The notes beneath the pieces were generated by a model that worked only from the letters and a program-made list of their open reading frames with translations, had not been told where the DNA came from and did not search any database. Both the position numbers and the translations under genes were made by a program. Shown one piece after another: positions 7,425 to 9,393 of a stretch of DNA of 9,393 nucleotides. The DNA comes from Beijerinckiaceae bacterium (GTDB taxonomy: Bacteria > Pseudomonadota > Alphaproteobacteria > Rhizobiales > Beijerinckiaceae): contig CANCSY010000111.1 of assembly GCA_947380915.1 (NCBI GenBank), forward strand, positions 1 through 9,393, read 5' to 3'. How positions within the stretch are numbered: position 1 is the first letter of the stretch; each line of letters starts with the position of its first letter.

Positions 7425-8236
7425 CAGTCGTTGAGGCCGAGCACATCGGCCATGGAGTAATGGCCGGGCTTGCGCCCATGGCCCCAGAGCGCCGCCCGCA
7501 CAGCGCCACGCGCGAAGAGGCCGCGATCCTCGGCCTTGTGGGCCAATTCCAGCCGCTCGCCGGGGCCTGCGAAGATGACGCTGTGATCGCCGATGACCGT
7601 GCCGCCGCGCAGGGTGGCGAAGCCGATGTCGCCGGGGGTGCGGGCGCCTGTATGGCCATCGCGCACCCGCTGGGAATGGGTGGCGAGATCGACGTCGCGC
7701 CCCTTGGCCGCCGCCTCGCCCAGAAGCAGCGCTGTGCCGGAGGGGGCGTCCACCTTCATGCGGTGGTGCATCTCCACGATCTCGATGTCGTAATCGACGC
7801 CAAGGGTGGCGGCGGCGCGCTTCACGAGGCCCGCCAGCAGATTGACCCCAAGGCTCATGTTGCCCGAGCGCACCACCACCGCATGGCGGGCGGCGGCGTC
7901 GATTTTTTCGATGTCGTCAGCGGATAGGCCCGTGGTGCCGATCACATGGACCACGCGCGCCTGGGCGGCGAGGGCGGCCAGAGCCACCGTGGAGGCGGGG
8001 GTGGTGAAATCGATGATGGCGTCCGCATGGAGCAGGGCCTCCAGCGCATTGTCCGTGATCAGCACATCGCTGGCGGCGCAGCCGGCCTGCGCGCTGGCGT
8101 CCTGACCCAGCGCAGGCGAGCCTGGCCGCTCCAGCGCGCCCGCCAGCCGCATGCCATCGGTCTGGTCAACTGCCTGTATGAGCATGCGCCCCATGCGCCC
8201 GGCGGCGCCCGCGATCACGATCCGCATCTCGCTCAT
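7424..8236 (-). CDS. dapB: 4-hydroxy-tetrahydrodipicolinate reductase
   Basis: DapB reduces 4-hydroxy-tetrahydrodipicolinate with NAD(P)H in the diaminopimelate/lysine pathway, which feeds peptidoglycan and protein synthesis. The 270-residue product has the Rossmann nucleotide loop [14 protein letters not shown] near its N-terminus, FTTPAST and VIGTTGLS in the NAD(P)-binding half, and the signature [15 protein letters not shown]. In this motif H157 and K161 are the expected acid/base and proton-donor residues. It ends with MADVLGLND, a normal family tail. I chose the ATG at 8236 because CAGGAG lies six bases upstream. In-frame ATGs at 8239 and 8260 are alternatives, the latter adding eight residues and lacking a properly spaced ribosome site. 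dapB is first in a two-gene unit with alkB. Confidence 0.97.
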   Translation of the reverse strand: MSEMRIVIAGAAGRMGRMLIQAVDQTDGMRLAGALERPGSPALGQDASAQAGCAASDVLITDNALEALLHADAIIDFTTPASTVALAALAAQARVVHVIGTTGLSADDIEKIDAAARHAVVVRSGNMSLGVNLLAGLVKRAAATLGVDYDIEIVEMHHRMKVDAPSGTALLLGEAAAKGRDVDLATHSQRVRDGHTGARTPGDIGFATLRGGTVIGDHSVIFAGPGERLELAHKAEDRGLFARGAVRAALWGHGRKPGHYSMADVLGLND

Positions 8237-8392
8237 CATCCGCTCCTGTGTCTGTTCCATCCTGCCTCTACAGAGGCGCGACGCTCAGGGCAATGCGGGG
8301 AATTTGGGGACCGTGACGATTGCCCCTTGCGCCCGGGCGCGATCCGGGCAAGGTTCCGGTCTTGTTCTCATGTCTTGCACTTGGGCTGAACG
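8237..8392. other. Divergent intergenic region between dapB and the exonuclease gene
   Basis: These 156 bases must carry the control regions for both directions and form the largest gene-free stretch in the window. On the minus strand a weak sigma-70-like pair is possible: TTGCCC (complement of 8288-8293), 17 bases, TAGAGG (complement of 8265-8270). It would start transcription near 8258, just upstream of the preferred dapB start. A dyad with six-base arms, GCCTCT-AC-AGAGGC (8264-8277), overlaps this -10. A 12-base palindrome, GCGCCCGGGCGC, lies at 8329-8340. No convincing plus-strand promoter was found, and no lysine-riboswitch-like structured leader is visible. Confidence 0.35.
8243..8248 (-). 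promoter_or_regulatory. Ribosome binding site of dapB
   Basis: CAGGAG on the minus strand is six bases before the ATG at 8236 and three before the adjacent ATG at 8239. It therefore favours the start giving [10 protein letters not shown]. The upstream ATG at 8260 would place this site inside the coding region. Confidence 0.65.
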
Positions 8393-9393
8393 ATGGATTT
8401 CACCTTCCTGCATTGCGCCGACCTGCATCTGGGCAGCCCCCTGCTGGGCCTTTCCCTGAAGGACGAGGCCATCGCGCGGCGTTTCGCGCAGGCGAGCCGC
8501 GACGCCTTCTCCGATCTCGTCACCGCCGCCATTGCGGAGCGCGTCGCCTTCGTGCTGATCGCGGGCGATGTCTATGATGGCGAGTGGAAGGACACGGCCA
8601 TCGGCCTCTTCTTCGCCCGCGAACTCTCGCGCCTGCACCGCGAGGAGATCCCGGTCTTCATCATCCACGGCAACCACGACGCCAAAAACGTCGTCACCAG
8701 CGCGATCCCCCTGCCGGACAATGTGACCACCTTTCCGGTGAAGCGGGCGAAGACGCAGAAGCTGGACGCCCTGCGCGTGGCCATCCACGGCCGCAGCTTT
8801 CTGGAGCGGGAGGAGACCGAGAACTGGGCGCCGACCTATCCCGAGGCCGTGACCGGTTTCTTCAACATCGGCATGCTCCACACCTCCTGCGACGGCAAGC
8901 CGGGCCACGCCTCCTATGCGCCCTGCACCACGCAGGATCTGGTCGCCAGGGGCTATGACTACTGGGCGCTGGGCCATGTGCATCAGTTCGAGGTGCTGCA
9001 CGAGAATCCGCATATCGTTTACCCCGGCAATCTGCAGGGGCGCAGCATCAGGGAATGCGGACCAAAGGGCGCGGTTTTCGTGGATGTGCAGGACGGGCGC
9101 GTGCGCGATCTGCGCCGCGTGATTACCGATCAGGCCCGCTGGGCCGAGGTGGTGCTGGACGCCAGCGGCCATGATGATCGCGAGGCCCTGCTGCGCGCGG
9201 TGGCGCAGGCCTTCAGGCCCGTGGCGCGCGAGGCCGAGGGCAAGCTGGTCGCCGCGCGGCTGCGCCTCACCGGCGCCACCGCCCTGCATCGCAGCCTGCT
9301 CGCCGACCACGGCGGCTTTGCGGTGGATGCGCTGGCCGCCGCGCAACAGAACGCCGAAGACATCTGGATCGAGAAGCTGCGGCTCGACACCCG
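8393..9393 (+). CDS. SbcD/YhaO-like DNA repair exonuclease (metallophosphoesterase), partial
   Basis: The gene runs open from the ATG at 8393 to the window end: 333 complete codons with the 3' end missing. It opens MDFTFLHCADLHLGSP. The phosphoesterase motifs of the Mre11/SbcD family follow: D10 and H12, GDVYDG (D59), GNHD (N94, H95, D96), MLHTS (H163) and GHVH (H195, H197). YPGNLQGRSIRE after the last motif is characteristic of the COG0420 exonuclease group, and the later part (about 250-333) resembles its capping region. Such proteins cut DNA ends or hairpins together with an SbcC/Rad50-like ATPase. The partner is normally encoded just downstream, which here lies outside the window. The Shine-Dalgarno before 8393 is weak. 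It looks more like the YhaO type than classic SbcD, but this cannot be settled from the part seen. Confidence 0.88.
   Translation, partial: MDFTFLHCADLHLGSPLLGLSLKDEAIARRFAQASRDAFSDLVTAAIAERVAFVLIAGDVYDGEWKDTAIGLFFARELSRLHREEIPVFIIHGNHDAKNVVTSAIPLPDNVTTFPVKRAKTQKLDALRVAIHGRSFLEREETENWAPTYPEAVTGFFNIGMLHTSCDGKPGHASYAPCTTQDLVARGYDYWALGHVHQFEVLHENPHIVYPGNLQGRSIRECGPKGAVFVDVQDGRVRDLRRVITDQARWAEVVLDASGHDDREALLRAVAQAFRPVAREAEGKLVAARLRLTGATALHRSLLADHGGFAVDALAAAQQNAEDIWIEKLRLDT

Noticed and set aside
8237..8392. A lysine riboswitch or attenuator ahead of dapB
   Set aside because: The predicted leader is too short and lacks the extended conserved pairing such an element needs.
8285..9346. A 353-codon antisense open frame opposite the exonuclease
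   Set aside because: The plus strand carries the full ordered set of Mre11/SbcD metal motifs, while the antisense product has none.

Overview
The window is GC-rich chromosomal DNA with strong G/C preference at third codon positions and very short gaps between genes. Protein content and gene order (an rsmI end, a YraN-family gene and gshB in a tight row, plus a long GlnD with two ACT domains) suggest an alphaproteobacterium, probably of the Hyphomicrobiales. I cannot name the genus from the sequence. No mobile element, CRISPR array, tRNA, rRNA, phage gene or compositional island is visible. This looks like a core-genome segment of housekeeping and stress genes rather than an accessory region.

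Layout, left to right. Plus strand: the 3' end of rsmI (1-153); a YraN/UPF0102 nuclease-fold protein (150-542); glutathione synthetase gshB (603-1541); an exported metallophosphatase with a purple-acid-phosphatase-like ligand set (1541-2791); the PII uridylyltransferase/uridylyl-removing enzyme glnD (2825-5692); a 98-base gap carrying a good candidate RpoH (sigma-32) promoter; grpE (5791-6411); and a small VOC-fold protein (6449-6841). Minus strand: alkB (6813-7424), overlapping the VOC gene tail-to-tail, and dapB (8236-7424), transcribed dapB then alkB. A divergent gap of 156 bases (8237-8392) follows. The last gene (plus, from 8393) is an SbcD/YhaO-like DNA repair exonuclease cut by the window end.

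How the genes relate. The first four genes overlap or abut (ATGA at 150-153, 60 bases before gshB, TGATG at 1539-1543), so rsmI-yraN-gshB-phosphatase and possibly glnD could be one transcript. Together they cover ribosome modification, thiol redox chemistry, periplasmic phosphate release and nitrogen signalling. grpE appears to have its own heat-shock promoter. alkB is coupled to dapB by a one-base stop/start overlap, so repair of alkylated nucleic acid may be expressed constitutively with lysine/diaminopimelate synthesis. I found no previously undescribed multi-gene system. The points most worth a second look are the predicted RpoH promoter at grpE, the complete purple-acid-phosphatase motif set in the exported phosphatase, and the antisense overlap of the VOC and alkB genes.
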